Shown: piece after piece, positions 11,691-23,460 of the stretch
Layout: every line of letters begins with the position of its first letter
Numbering within the stretch: position 1 is the stretch's first letter
Assembly (NCBI GenBank): GCA_008973525.1
Contig: WACJ01000007.1
Location: 1,488,001-1,552,000, forward strand
Source of the DNA: Stenopsyche tienmushanensis
Taxonomy: Eukaryota > Arthropoda > Insecta > Trichoptera > Stenopsychidae
Direction: 5' to 3'
DNA length: 64,000 nucleotides
Translations under genes and position numbers: made by a program
Notes under the pieces: model-generated
Seen by the model: the letters and a program-made list of their open reading frames with translations, nothing else
Told to the model about the DNA's origin: nothing
Databases searched by the model: none

Positions 11691-12080
11691 AATTTTATTT
11701 TCACAAAATGGCGACTGTTTAAAAAAAGTCATTTTTTGGCTTTATTTTTTTATAAATAGTCAAAAATATTTTTTCAATATAAATCTCATATGGACAATAG
11801 AGGGTTATATAGAATAGGTTCGAATCAATTTTGAAATAAATCAGTTAATTAGAACTTGAAATATGTTAACCCTGTTGATAAAAATAGTTTATCTAGTTCG
11901 ATTCAGACTGGGCGACGAGAGTGTTAAAGATTTCATTCTGGTAGGACCGTCTTAGTTGCTGCGTCAGTAAAATAGCTATAACTCCGTAAATAATTGGAAA
12001 TTTGTAAATTTCTTTGGAGAATATGTTTTAAAATTTCAAAATACATATTTGGTTAAAAAAAAATATTTTTTTACCACAGA
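11690..12080 (+). repeat. Copy of dispersed repeat R2
   Basis: Contains AGAGGGTTATATAGA, TTAACCCTGTTGATAAAAA, GTAGGACCGTCTTAGTTGCT and TAGCTATAACTCCGTAAATA in the family order. A short insertion-like piece GGGCGACGAGAGTGTTAA (about 11910-11927) sits at the position where the copy at 14453-15460 carries a 0.73-kb insertion with the same right end. No coding sequence is visible. Confidence 0.65.
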
Positions 12081-13099
12081 CGTTATTTATTGAATTCTGC
12101 GGTTCTTATTTGTGTTTTTACAGCTTTAAATGCGGTAGAAGTGAAATATCTTAACATCTGGGAAGAGTTTATTTTATGCAATGCTTTTTTTATTTGTTAA
12201 CAGTTTCTATTTTGATTGATAATCTCTACTTTGTTGTTATTAGCTAAAATATTATATTGTGTTTGTGTAATATATAATAAAATGGGCGCACTACTAGTCT
12301 CGTGTTTGCTTTATACTACGTAGCGTCAATGCTGTATGCAACGGACACAGACACACTACAAACGATTCTTCCTCTCTTTCTCTTTCCGATCAATTGCCAT
12401 TTGGAGTTACACTTTCCGTGACGTTCAAGCCAATTTTTCCTACTATTATCTTAGGTTAAATTTGGATAAGTGATACGTACTTTTTGTGTTAGCGTTTTTG
12501 TAATGGTCGTTAAATTTAAACAGTAAAGAAAATGATAACAGAAGATGACCTATATTAGAATATACATTGCCTGAGTAATACAAACAAGTCTTTAGATATC
12601 TAATTATACATGCTTAATGAAATAGAAGTGTCTATGTCAACTATGATTATTTTTACAGTTTCAAAATCATTAATTTTAAATGCAAAGCATTATGCTCAAA
12701 CTGCCAAGTTATATCATCATTCCTTGCCACTCAAATATAATTGCTGCTATGCGATAGAGAGTTGTGAACAAGAGCTAACGAGGAATTGTGAAATTTATGC
12801 GTTCCAAGAAGTCATTGTATTTTAATTTTATAGACCATATTCAATTTTTGGCGGAGTTACATTAAAACGAAGCATTCACAATGTAAAAAATGATTACGTC
12901 AAACAAAGCGTTGTTAGCATTTTTGTACGTTTTATGAGATTTTATCACTGACAAGCCTTGAGAATGTATTGTGCAAGAAGTGATTGCTTGACATAGTTGG
13001 AACGAATCAGCTGAAATAGACAAGAAATCTGAAAAATGAGTCTTCTTTCTTGTTATCTCCATGTAAAATAACCTTGTGTTCATGACCACTATGGGCCTA
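12081..13099. other. No gene seen
   Basis: AT-rich. The frames at 12610-12825 (plus) and 12862-13158 (minus) have no recognisable domains; the latter overlaps the start of a CAG-ended MITE copy. No splice-bounded exon is apparent. Confidence 0.3.
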
Positions 13100-13290
13100 G
13101 AAATAGGTGTATACCTGTTTCTTTCCTGAATAAACCACATATACAAAGCTTCCTTCACTTCTAGATGTTTAGCTTTCTTGAAAGTTAACCTCTTGCCTGA
13201 GGGTCTTGCCTACTATACTTGTATTGGGATGTCGGATTACAGGGGGCGCCGGATTACACTAGGGCCGGATTACCGCGTTAATTGTTATGT
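13100..13290 (+). mobile_element. Partial CAG-ended MITE (family A)
   Basis: Shares CTGTTTCTTTCCTGAA, TTTAGCTTTCTTGAAAGTT and the right-end block ATTGGGATGTCGGATTACAG..GGCCGGATTACCGCG with the complete element at 21592-22035. The left end is absent and the final CAG-complement end is degraded. Confidence 0.6.
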
Positions 13291-14449
13291 ATTTGAAAAT
13301 GCAACATCTCATCCTTGTTTTTATTCGATAGTACTTTTAACCTTATGGTACGTTGCTAATTGCGAAATTGACTTGGAATTTAACGTCGTTGGTATCTGAT
13401 CCTCACACGTCGTTAGTGTCGATGCTCGTATGCCATATCATCTGATAGCGTCGTTTTTCATGTTCGTAAGTGCTTTTGGGTCTACGTTGGGTTGTTTTGC
13501 TTGATTATGAGGGACATTAAAGCACCGCCTGGTTTCCATAATACTCATAGTATTTCTCCTTGACCTGTACGATCCAAAATCGTTGTCTGCCGGCTTTATT
13601 CCCACGGAAGAATAAACTAACGAGCGTTTTTTGACGAAGTGCTTCAAATATCAGACTGAATTTTCGCCGTAAAAAAGCATTCATAAAATGCATTATTTGC
13701 GTTCAAATTTTAGGAATCCTTCCTTGTGATGGAACACGCCATTATGGTTTTGTCCGCAATTATTGATGCTTTAATTTATTACTTAGTATTGGAGGTCTAC
13801 AGATGTTTTGGCACCCGCAGTTGAAGATCCCATTGACATAATGGATGGGCTTAATTAATTTTAATATCTTTACGTATCGTGTGTAGAATTGACGACCCTA
13901 AAACGGGGGCGATTAAGGCATTTCCCGAAATGCTTTTGTAACTTGTCGAACGCGTCGGGTGCTTAACTATTGTCATCTGTTAAAACTTGGGAGTATGGAG
14001 GCTTTATGATGATTTATTGTTATGACAAGATCGCTTTTATCAAAGAATAGAATTTAACCCTACAAACTCGAATCCTTAACATGGAACAAAGCATCAGAAC
14101 AATTGGATCATTTTTTGTCATTCTGTTTATAGTGAATTTACATCAAACCTCAGAAATATTTTATTAATTCAAAATTTTTATTATAAAAGCATCCATAAGG
14201 ATTACCTCGATTAGTACGGTTTTTTGGCAAATTTTATGCGTACTAAATTTTTAGATGATGTGAATTTAATAGCTATGTTACGAATGAAGACATATAAGTA
14301 TATATAACTGTACTGAAACCAATTTGCTATTAAAATTAATAGCGTACGTGGTTCATAACATCTACAGTTCTTTAACACAGTGGATCTCAATCGAGGAATG
14401 CGTATTTTTAAAGTAATAAATATAAAATAAACATGTTTGGATACAGAAT
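13291..14449. other. No gene seen
   Basis: A minus-strand frame at 13438-13647 has balanced composition (MKHFVKKRSLVYSSVG at its start) but no known domain and no consensus splice sites that I can place. The rest is AT-rich and featureless. Confidence 0.3.
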
Positions 14450-14602
14450 AAGTAAAGCCATATTTAATATTTAAAAAAATATTTTAGCATAAATCTAAGT
14501 AGGGGCGATTCAGAGTTATATAGATAAAGTTCTTAACAAATTTGAAGTAAATCGGTTTATTAAAACTTGAGGTATCATGTCAACCGTGTTGAAAAAAGTA
14601 GT

Positions 14603-15339
14603 TTAACTCGTTCGTCGCCGCGTCCAAAAAATATGTGCGACGAGCGTTCCACCGCTGAGACCTCGTCGCGTAATCTTAGTGGACGTTTTCTTCCTCCGCT
14701 TAAATACGAGTTAACAAGTTATTTCGTTTCTATTTGATGGAATTACCACATGCAAATAATTGGCAAGCTTAGACGACACCTAGGGGCATTGACTGTCTAA
14801 TCAATGTATACATATATACAGTTTTTCAAATAATTATATTAACCTTCCCCTACCGGTGATGTATTTACTACACCTCGACTCTAATAATGGGAAAATCGAT
14901 ATGAAATATAATAGACACGGGGTTCAGATTTTTTGTATTCTTCCGTAATATAATTACGAACCACATCAAAGTATTATAGTGTAAAAGTATTCATCTGCAG
15001 CGACGAAAATAAATAACTCGCCAGGAAATCGGGAATTTTGCGAGTTTTTACTTAGATATTCAATTAGCATTTAAATATCTGATGATGATACCTCCAACGA
15101 GTATGGAGGCTGAGCGTGCATTTTCAGCAGCAAGTTGCCTGGCTTCCAAAATCAGATCCAGACTAAATTATGCTTTAATGTTACTTCGGGCATATTTTCA
15201 AAATAATATTTAAACTATTAGAAATTCTGGTCCCGGGATCCCAGGACTGATTCCGTGATTTTTCTGTTTACGCTCCGACTATCGAATTTGAGCCCCGTGA
15301 GCAACAACACCGATCCTCGATTAGCGACGAGAGTGTTAA
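14603..15339 (+). mobile_element. hAT-containing insertion (copy 2)
   Basis: Begins TTAACTCGTTCGTCGCCGCG and ends GCGACGAGAGTGTTAA. The two ends are a rough inverted repeat (CTCGTTCGTCGC against CACTCTCGTCGC) with TTAA on both sides. TTAA target duplication is a piggyBac trait, whereas the internal coding piece is hAT. The unit is probably composite, with the 14758-14890 block (shared with positions 1-76) possibly a third component. Confidence 0.5.
15082..15213 (+). pseudogene. hAT transposase C-terminal dimerisation segment
   Basis: A 43-residue frame beginning MMIPPTSMEAERAFSAASCL and continuing ASKIRSRLNYALMLLRAYF to a stop, collinear with the minus-strand copy at 9966-10097. The Glu-Arg and Phe-Ser signature of the hATC domain is intact. 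The frame is truncated at its 5' side: upstream codons run into unrelated TAATTATATT-rich sequence, and no catalytic domain is present. Confidence 0.75.
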
Positions 15340-15460
15340 TTGTGATTTCATTATGGTAGGACCGGCTTAGTTACCGCGTCACTAAAATAGCTATAACTCC
15401 ATAAATAATTGGAATTTTGGAAATTCCTTTTGCGAATATATTCTCAAAGGTCTAGACTAA

Positions 15461-17709
15461 TGAATTTTGAAAAAACCAATATCAATTCAAAATCAATTAA
15501 TCCCCTTAAATCAATACTTCAATTAATATTGCTATCAACCCAAACTCCAGCTTGCAATCTTAAGCTATTATTATGTATTTTATTTAGATTAACTATTTCT
15601 AAACGCATATTAGTTGAGCTTTCTTTGTGTAAAATCGTTTTTAATTTAATAAAATACTGCACAGCTATTGCCATTAATTGCAATGTTTCTTAGGCTGTTC
15701 ATATTATTATTTTTCTACATTAGGCTCAGCTTTGAATGTGTCAAATAAGCTTTGTCGTGCCACTTGGAATTATAGGAACCCAAGTCAGATTTACCATGAC
15801 ATCCCAGGGTTCTTATGAGAGCTTCTTTTCCAGTGCCTACCCTAAATGGCGTAAAAAAATCGAGTATTTTTCGCAGAGAGCGGGATATTTAGAAAATATA
15901 TTTGGATACACAAGGTGTGCTTTCTACGTTAGAGGGATGTAAACTTTTTTCAACCGCGACCCAATTTCCAAAGTGTAATCCCTCAGCCTACGTGATTCGT
16001 TCCTGGTTTCCATTATGTACGCCGTGAAAGCTTTTTAGTACTTACGACATATCCACCATGATTTTTAGTATTTTAAAACAAAGCACTCTGAAATATTTTC
16101 TTGCGAAAATTGCATTGAGCTTTGGTTTAATCATTTTGCAACCCCAAAAATATAGTTTTAAATTTTGTTCAATACTGTGGTTGATGTGAATACATAGCAT
16201 TTTTATTGTATTTATTAATTTCTGACTGATAATTATTTTTAATGTGACAAGGGTGATTTGCAATAAGCATAAAGTACGTTGTATAATTGCACATTCCGAC
16301 ATTATATTAAAATCTACAAAGCTGATTTTTCGTGTACAAGTAGTTTACGTTCATTTTTATTAAATAAACGTCGTCTAATTTCGATACAAGGAGGTTAAGA
16401 CGTCAGTAGACGTGGTTAAAGCTGTAGCCCGGGAACTCGATAGAAGTATTCAAATTGCGATGAATGCAGAACGTCGACACATCTATGGATATATATTTTT
16501 TCTTCTCTAATATTTTTCATCATTGCCATTTTTCCCACAGCGAAAATCTGAAATTTTCACGCCAAAAGCCGATATGTGACACATTTGATAAAATTTCAAT
16601 CTCTCGACGTGACCCAATTGGAAAACGAGTTTGACACCCTCGCTTAGATACGTCAATATCCTTCGCATACGCAAAATCAGACCCCTATTATTTTTTCACA
16701 CAAAAATAACTGATTTGAATAAATATATCCATTAGGGTTGGATATATCATATTTATTGCCCCATGCCGTTTCTTTCGCGCCATTAAAACTCAATCACTGC
16801 CGAGACTTTGTAAAATTTCCGCTGAACTCCGATCATTTTGCCCCAAGAAGATTTTCAGATTTTTTTTCTTCATTGTTTGCCTTTGATCTCTTTTCGGACC
16901 ATGATGTAATTTAGGATGTTAGAACTGCCTCGCAACGGATTCATCGCTCCGTTGGCTTTGTAGATACATCGTTATTCGTGTTTTTAGGATGACTTCTCCC
17001 GGGCACATCTGCTCCCTCAGAAAACAGATGTGCCAATTCTGGGAACGACCAATGCCTTCTCGGGCATAAAATGTGTAAACAGAACTTGCGTCATTACTCT
17101 GCAAAAACATGGCTAATTCGCTTTTGAACCATTTTACACGTGTTGCAAGACCTCCAGCATCGAAACGCGGCACTGAACTTTGAATCAGAACCAAAGAACG
17201 GGTTGTTATGATCTATGCGTCTCGATTTAATGATCATCAAGGTGATCTGCATTATTTCCTGTACAATCATATTTTTTGTGTGCGTCGAATGAGCGTAAAA
17301 ATCGCGTAAAAACGTCCAAGTGGCAAGAGTTTGTCACCGAAACTTTTCCAAAATGAAAACCAATGCTTAGCAAATTCTAAATCCAATCCAGTCGCTTTGT
17401 ATAATATTATTATTTAAACGTTTTTGCGAGCCAACCGCAAAGTTCTCAATTATCCTTTCAATTATAGATTGTACTTGAATAGACCGGACCTAATTCGATA
17501 ATTTTGCGCTTCGTGGTTTTGGTATTTTAATGGTCTTATACTTTAGATATTTCACTACTGAATATATTTTTCAACACTAGATTTACGAGCGTTTCTTATA
17601 TACCTATTTCTACGAGCACGTGTAAACGAAAATTCACATTTTCTTTAAAAAATCACTCGCGTGAAGAGAATCCGCAAAATGGTATTGGATGACCATTGAC
17701 TTTAAGTGC
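15461..17709. other. No gene seen
   Basis: Mostly AT-rich. Frames at 15409-15693, 15736-15942, 16042-16302 and 16919-17194 were inspected and show no domain or splice context. The 16919-17194 minus-strand frame is the least biased in composition but is unrecognised. Confidence 0.3.
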
Positions 17710-17975
17710 GCGAGCTAGCAGACATGGTAGACTTTTCAAAAAATTCTATGCATCGCATATTGACTAAAAATTTGGACATGTGAAAGCTGTGCGCAAGACG
17801 GATGCCGTGTTTGCTCACAATGGAACAAAAAACAGCGTCGCGATAATGTTTCAATTGAGTGTTTGGCGATGTTTCACAGCAATAAGTCCGAGTTTTTGCA
17901 TCGGGATAAAACATGGGTCCATTACTTCATATATGAGACAAAAGAACATAGGGATCCTCCATTGACCCGTTTATT
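17710..17975 (+). pseudogene. mariner transposase relic
   Basis: The plus-strand frame through 17821 reads a basic NKKQRRDNVSIECLAMF stretch, then SNKSEFLHR, DKTWVHYF and ETKEH. This matches the mariner segment around the first catalytic Asp (..FLHR-(F/I)-(V/I)T-(M/V)DETW(V/I)HHY..PETK..). The residues between FLHR and the catalytic Asp have been deleted, leaving RDKTW. The subfamily differs from the GDEKW relics at 3.3 and 39.8 kb. A stop precedes the fragment and it ends in unrelated sequence. Confidence 0.72.
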
Positions 17976-18049
17976 GTTCCCGCTATTCGAGACCATGCAA
18001 ATCTGCTCAACAAAAATGCACAGCAAGGTGTAAAATTTGAATCTGAAGC

Positions 18050-18420
18050 TAGCTAAGATAGCAGCATAAATTAGTAAGATAGATAAATATATAGTTTTTA
18101 TGGTCGGGGTAAATTGGCGATCTCATTTGGCGCGAATCACTTATGTAAGTTAGCTTCTGATGAGGCTTCCATGATCGTACTGATAATATAACGCCGCGGG
18201 TACGCATTTATCGCCGAAAATGTCGCCCTAAAAGAGGACGGAGTGGTCACAAGCTCTGTGTGTCCAACCGGTCCGCTTTTCAGACCGCTAATATGACGAA
18301 TGAGCGCCTTGCGATCGGATGCCTTACCCGAACATGTCTACAGAACGAATTTGTTAGCAAAAGATTGATTGGGTGGGTTGTTTAAATTTTACAATCGGTC
18401 GAAAATATTGTTGGAATATT
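18050..18420 (-). repeat. Dispersed repeat R1, near full-length copy (reverse)
   Basis: Contains the family core CGGTCCGCTTTTCAGACCGC, the GATCGGATGCC box, AACATGTCTACAGA and a tail TTACAATCGGTCGAAAATAT. In plus orientation the same order is found at 43975-44340, where the GGAAGC..AAGGCTAAGTTACAG end is also present. No coding function is recognised, although part of the family carries a mariner-like terminal sequence (see 28826). Confidence 0.6.
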
Positions 18421-19200
18421 GGAAAAAACTTGAAGCGGCCATCGGAAACTCCCTGATTTCACACTATATTTACGTGTCATCTGGTCAACGACTTTGTTAG
18501 ATTTAGATATCGAACTAGAATCATCTTAGTAAAGTCTTTTCTTTCACTCGTATATTTATTATTGGAGGAATGATTTTGTGAACAAAGCAAATATATTAGG
18601 ATTGTTTATGAAATTAGCTCGCCCGTCAATTTGACGGATTTTCGATCCCGTAAACTTAGTGTTAAGAACCGCCAATTATTGTATCGAAACGTCCTATAGA
18701 TAGAAGTCGTCTAATGCCATATTTTTGTTGTAGTAGAAATCCAACAATTATAATACAAAATCCAAACATGACAATGATGTCATCTTATATTATTAGGGCG
18801 ATGCATAAGTTTACAGCTTCTTATTTTCACTGTTGGAGCAGTCCCATATTTCCACTTTATTCAGTTATTTTTTAGCAAAGAATATGGACAAATAAAAACC
18901 GTAGTCAGTATATCAAAAGCTTACATGTAAAATGTCATTTCGAATTGGAAGAAAAATCCAGAAGATGTAGACCAAATAAAACTAAAAATTATATATTATA
19001 CATATACAAGTTTGACAAAATCCACTCCAAAGATCAACGTTATGTTTATGGAGATATATAAATATATATAAGATATAAACTATTGAAAACTGAATATTGT
19101 TATCAGTTAATGAAATTAAATGAAAAACTACAACATATTTGCAAATATTCTGAACATTATGTATGAAAATTCATATACTCCTGTATGAGAAAATTAGGCT
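18421..19200. other. No gene; possible mariner terminal repeat near 18795
   Basis: At about 18795 TTAGGGCGATGCATAAGTTT resembles the terminal inverted repeat of irritans-type mariners (TTAGG..G.TGCATAAGTT) and is preceded by TA. No transposase follows. The remainder is AT-rich with no readable frame. Confidence 0.4.
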
Positions 19201-19220
19201 ATATATATATATATATATAT
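19201..19220. repeat. (AT)10 microsatellite
   Basis: Ten uninterrupted AT units followed by TTGC. Confidence 0.95.
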
Positions 19221-19689
19221 TGCTTCAGCGAACTTATTTTGGAACTCAGATGGGAAGTTTTGTCTCATTCAGCTTATCTTTTGGACTTGATTTTAATAGA
19301 TAATTTCAGCACTCTTTTTCAGAACAGATTTTCAGGATTGAAATACGAATTTTTACATATATTAAATATTTGGTGCTCTGAACATTTCTTCCTACTGACG
19401 ACATGTCTCCCCTATTGGTTCTTCGCTTTCTTCATCTATCTGTCTATCAATTGTCGTTGTTATTGCTTCAAATTCAATTGACATGCTTAAATGATCATTG
19501 AATATATTGAATTAATAAATTTAACGAATTATTAATTCAAGGAATTGTTAAGTTTTGAGTGATATTTTAACCATTCTATCAATAAGAAGGTCTGATCAGA
19601 CCTTTTTGCTTTTTGCAATGAGTTTATTCAATAGTAGCTGTGTATAGATTTTACCAAATCTCCTTGACTTTGTCCATTTTAGGGTTTTA

Positions 19690-20285
19690 TAAAATTTAAA
19701 ATTAAAAAAAGTTTCGAATCCTTGTGTTTCGAAAAAAAAGGATATTTCTATATACATATGTAGCTATAGCCAATCTAAACAAAAAAAAATCGCATAAATC
19801 TGGTAGGGGCAATAGAGAGTTATATAAAGAAGATTTATACCAAATTATAAGTAAATCAATTAATTATAACTTGAGATATTTTGTCAACCGTGTTGAAAAA
19901 AGAAGTTTCGAGCAAAATGCGTCAATTATTCATAATCTTAGATGCTATATTTGCTTGTCCGCCACTTATCATCCATACAAATCTATTTATCTGTCAAGAC
20001 CGTCGCAGCGTGTATGAAGCTTGTACATAAATATATGTAAAAAAATTAAATTTGGGTTAACGATCTATATAATCGACTCTCCGACACAACATTGTGTCTT
20101 ACCTCTTTGAAGAGTCAAATATTTGAACAATCTTAGGACCGGACTAGTTGCCGCGTCACTTAAATAGCTATAACTCCGTAAATAATTGGAATTTTGGAAA
20201 TTCCTTTGGAGGATATATTTTTAAATGTTTAAAATTTGAAAATATGTTAAAAAAATATTTCAAAATTCTAGACTAGAATACGCCT
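19690..20285 (+). repeat. Copy of dispersed repeat R2, interrupted
   Basis: Carries AGAGAGTTATATAAAGA, TCAACCGTGTTGAAAAAAGA, GGACTAGTTGCCGCGTCACT and TAGCTATAACTCCGTAAATA in order. About 19915-20035 is a reversed piece of the R-Z family (GTCCGCC..GTCGCAGCGTGTATGAAGC), so this copy is another nested arrangement. A two-strand open region at 19724-20017 is a by-product of these repeats. Confidence 0.6.
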
Positions 20286-21591
20286 TCAGTATTTTAATAT
20301 GATACCTTGCCCTTTAAAATGAAGTATTTTAAGATCCTTCAATGTTTAACGGTCATGTCAGAATAAATAACGACCTGAGCAGATGCTATGATCACTTACT
20401 GTTCCAAATTATAGACGGGCTTCACTTTCAACTAATTTGAATATATTAATATGTCTTCAATTAATGCACACATTTTGTGTTCCACGTCGTTTATTTTATT
20501 AAACAAAAAAGAAAACTTTACAACTACGATATTAGATTGTGAGATTATTGAGAGTTTTCCGTCGCCAGTCGCTCTAAATAAGTTTTCAACAAAAACCCAA
20601 ATAAAACACAAGTTTACACACGAAGAATGCATAAATTGGGATGCAAAGTGCGACATTATTTTAAGCTTAGCCTAATAAATAACGGCTCGTGATGGGAGCT
20701 CGATTCGTCACGAATTTTGTAGGGCATGCAGTGCATCAGCTCGAAAATATTCCAATAAAGCACTCCATATAGAGTGGATTGGACTGGTCCAAGCCCGGGC
20801 TTGACGACTTCCGACCAAGAAAACATCTACGAGAACACGGAAAGCAGGCAGACAATGTGCGTAGTGGAATCGAGTGCAACAGAAATGCCGTAATTTATAT
20901 GCAAAGGGACTTTGTAACCGACGTTCGATAACGGGTCACATTATATTCGAATTATATGGGAAGCAAATTTAATATTTTGGCCTTCGGTGCACCACAAAAA
21001 ATGGATGAATGTATTTTTTGCCCGATCTTATGCTGTAAATGGATATGGCTGTCACGGATCAAAGACCATATAAACTGTTCGACAATCCGGTATTTATCCT
21101 AAATGCTATTCAAAATCGAATACCATCGAATTAGCGTCCTATTTATGTTTGATTGACGTATGATAATCGCTGTTTACTGTTTGTCTTCCTTTTTTATTCG
21201 TACGTATTTGTTCAAGAAATGTATTACCTGCGAGAGCTACTTGAATTTCGCGATTGCGATTATGATTTATAGTAGGAATTCTCATTAAAATCTGTACATG
21301 AAGATTATTCCACGTTACATGCTTTTATATTGACAGGGTCGATCATTTCATCGAAGAGGTAATCAATCACATGGGAAACGTTCAAACAATCTTACACGTC
21401 TAAATGAATTATTGTAATTTATGGACAAGAAAATGAGCGAAAGAGAGCGGTAAAATTTTACATCAATTTACGACTTGAATAAATGCTGCGCGTCTTCGCT
21501 GGAAAATTACTTTGTAAATTATGTATTCTTGTTAGCATTAGAACGAATTGTCTATTGCAATATTTATTGTAAGTAATCGTTTTTGTATATA
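20286..21591. other. Unique sequence; no gene seen
   Basis: Overlapping 74-codon frames on both strands at 20432-20675 cannot be ranked and show no domain. About 20690-20900 is GC-richer and non-repetitive within this window. Nothing can be named. Confidence 0.3.
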
Positions 21592-22035
21592 CAGCAGACC
21601 TGCGGTAATCCGACGAACGTTTTGCAAGTCGGTGTCGGATTGCCGAATTTGTCGGATTATAGAGTACTGTCCACGGCCCCTTCTAGTTCGGAACTTTGTG
21701 GAAAGGAGTACCAATATAGACTCGGAATGCCTGTTTCTTTCCTGAAGAAACCACTTAAACAAAGTTTACTCCAACTTTGAATATTTAGCTTTCTTGAAAG
21801 TTTGTCTCATGCCTGACCCACAATTAATGGTGGAGTCGATTTTTTGAATGTTTTCGCGGTTCTTTTTTTGTATTATAAATTGTGGTTCACTACGATTTAG
21901 GCGGTCCAGAATTACACTTTTACTTTATTTACATTGACGAAGCTTTACCGTACATATATATTATATTTATATTGGGATGTCGGATTACAGGGGGACGCCG
22001 GATTAGACCGGGGCCGGATTACCGTGGGTCTGCTG
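21592..22035. mobile_element. Complete CAG-ended MITE (family A) with TA flanks
   Basis: The left end CAGCAGACCTGCGGTAATCC and the right end, complementary to it (GGATTACCGTGGGTCTGCTG), are near-perfect inverted repeats. TA lies directly outside both ends. CAG termini with TA duplication are characteristic of the pogo/Tigger group of Tc1/mariner elements. The interior includes CGGATTATAGAG and GGATGTCGGATTACAG, which repeat the terminal GGATTA motif. Length is about 444 bases with no transposase. Other copies: 13.1, 46.3, 46.9, 50.6/51.3 and 63.7 kb. Confidence 0.75.
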
Positions 22036-22689
22036 TACTACTTAATAAAATGTCCATCTTTAACCAATTAAATCATCAAAGGAAATAATATATGTGAAAT
22101 ATTTAATATGTGTCATGATTGAAAATCAACAGAAAAATGAAAAAAAAATCTTTGGCACTTTCGGAATTTTTAAAAAGTCTTTAGATTTTTTTAAAGAATT
22201 TGTCTTAAAATCTTTAGACTAAAAAAAATTAAGCATCAAAATTTGAATTTATTATGGCTCAGTTCCCAAAACTTAACACATTCCCGTCGGGTTACGCATA
22301 GTATTTGCAAAATTTGCAATGTTAGAAAAAAGGCGAAAGGAGTGTGCGTCCCTTGATATTTTTTTTTTATAATTTATAGAACATAATGGATAAATCTAAA
22401 TATTTTACCCTTGACTGGTATCGTTATTTTCGGCCACAATACAAGCTTCGTGGGTGTTATTTGACCCACACTAGAAAATCATTCGTTAAAAAGTTATTTT
22501 TGTATTATTTGCATAAATATGGATGGAGGTGAAATAAAAGAGGATTGCTTAGTAAACTATCACAGTTTAATTTTAAGATCTTCAAGAATGAACAACCTGG
22601 GGTTTATATCCTCTAAATAACTTTTAATTTTCTTTAAAAGTAAAAGTCTTTAATTTTCCCCTTTGGATTGATGATAAAATTTGCATTCT

Positions 22690-22947
22690 CTATTTTAATA
22701 GTGCTATTAGGTTCAAACCTATTTTTCTAATATATTTTTTCCTGTTCCATCCATTAGAGGAACAAATATAATTTTTTTTTGAAAAAATTACACATGGCCA
22801 TCTTTGAGTTCTTCTGGCTAACGAGTAATTTGCGCAAATTTGGTCCAAAGAATCAACTTCATATTTAGTACTATTATAAAATTGAATAATTTCTGGTTTA
22901 CTGCTCCCTGTATTCATAGATCCATCATGGTGAATAGATGAAATCAT
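22690..22947 (-). pseudogene. piggyBac transposase C-terminal-domain fragment
   Basis: The frame reads MISSIHHDGSMN, then SKPEIIQFYNSTKYEVDSLD and QICANYSLARRTQRWPCV. This is the strongly conserved piggyBac block: KPEII.FYN.TKGGVD..D..C..Y...R.T.RWP. The Asp of EVDSLD lies where the last catalytic Asp of the DDE/D triad is expected. After RWPCVIF the reading decays into a different frame, although RKKYIRKIGLNLI resembles the later leader of the domain. Upstream catalytic residues and the zinc-binding RING-like C-terminus are absent. Full proteins are about 550-600 residues, so this is a small remnant. Confidence 0.82.
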
Positions 22948-23066
22948 GATTACACTTTTGTCCCTTCATTATTGTTGAAATATTCATTGAAAAAGTGAAA
23001 AATATATACCCAATGAAAAAAGGTACGTATTTGGTATCATGGGTCAAATTTTACCCAGTCATATCT

Positions 23067-23145
23067 CAGCAGGGTCGTAACAAGGGTGTGGCAAAGCAGG
23101 CGCATGTCACGGGCGCAACCGGGCTTGGGGCGCAAAACGTAGAAT
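23067..23145. mobile_element. hAT-like terminal sequence
   Basis: CAGGGTCGTAACAAGGGTGT starts a block (..GGCAAAGCAGGCGC..GGGCGCAA..CTTGGGGCGCAAAAC) that recurs at 53959-54028. The CAGGG(N)CGTAAC.AGGG start resembles hAT ends. In both places an R1 copy follows closely, so the two repeats seem to have been duplicated together. Confidence 0.4.
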
Positions 23146-23194
23146 ACCGACTCGGTCGAGAGTTTGACGTAGAATACCGACCCGAGTTGTCTTT

Positions 23195-23300
23195 GGGGAC
23201 AGCTCGGGTCTCAACTCAGATTTGAAGTGATGGACCCATGTTTCATCCTGAATTGATGCAAAAACTTCTGTAGACATGTTCGCATCTGTTCGCAAAGCGC
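23195..23300 (-). pseudogene. mariner transposase scrap
   Basis: Minus-strand codons read EVFASIQDETWVHHFKSELR. The DETWVHHF core with the catalytic Asp is typical of mariner, but FLHR..VTM upstream is replaced and nothing readable continues on either side. Only about 35 codons remain. It is embedded between copies of other repeats. Confidence 0.55.
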
Positions 23301-23460
23301 TCATGCATCATGTCAGCGGTCCGAAAAGCGGACCGATTGGATACCTAGACCTTGAGGCCACTCCAACCTCTTGTAGGACTCACTACCCAACCGGCAACGA
23401 TGCACGCGCAAGAAGCGATCGTTCGGTATGCAGATGCAATGTCTCCGCAGAGCCACACGA
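23270..23460 (+). repeat. Dispersed repeat R1 copy
   Basis: Contains GTCAGCGGTCCGAAAAGCGG, the family core, followed by GACCTTGAGGCCACTCC. It is diverged at its 3' part. Confidence 0.5.

Larger units (their letters stand above)
14450..15460 (+). repeat. R2 repeat interrupted by a TTAA-flanked insertion
   Basis: The left half of R2 (14450-14602) ends ACCGTGTTGAAAAAAGTAG. The right half (15340-15460) resumes GTGATTTCATTATGGTAGGA and continues TAGCTATAACTCCATAAATA. Between them lies a 737-base segment bounded by TTAA at 14603-14606 and 15336-15339, containing hAT C-terminal coding sequence. The repeat was therefore in place before, or shares ancestry with, the inserted unit. Confidence 0.6.

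Noticed and set aside
18790..18960. Mariner terminal repeat taken as evidence for a whole element
   Set aside because: Only one end-like motif (TTAGGGCGATGCATAAG) is present, with no transposase or partner end, so no element was called.
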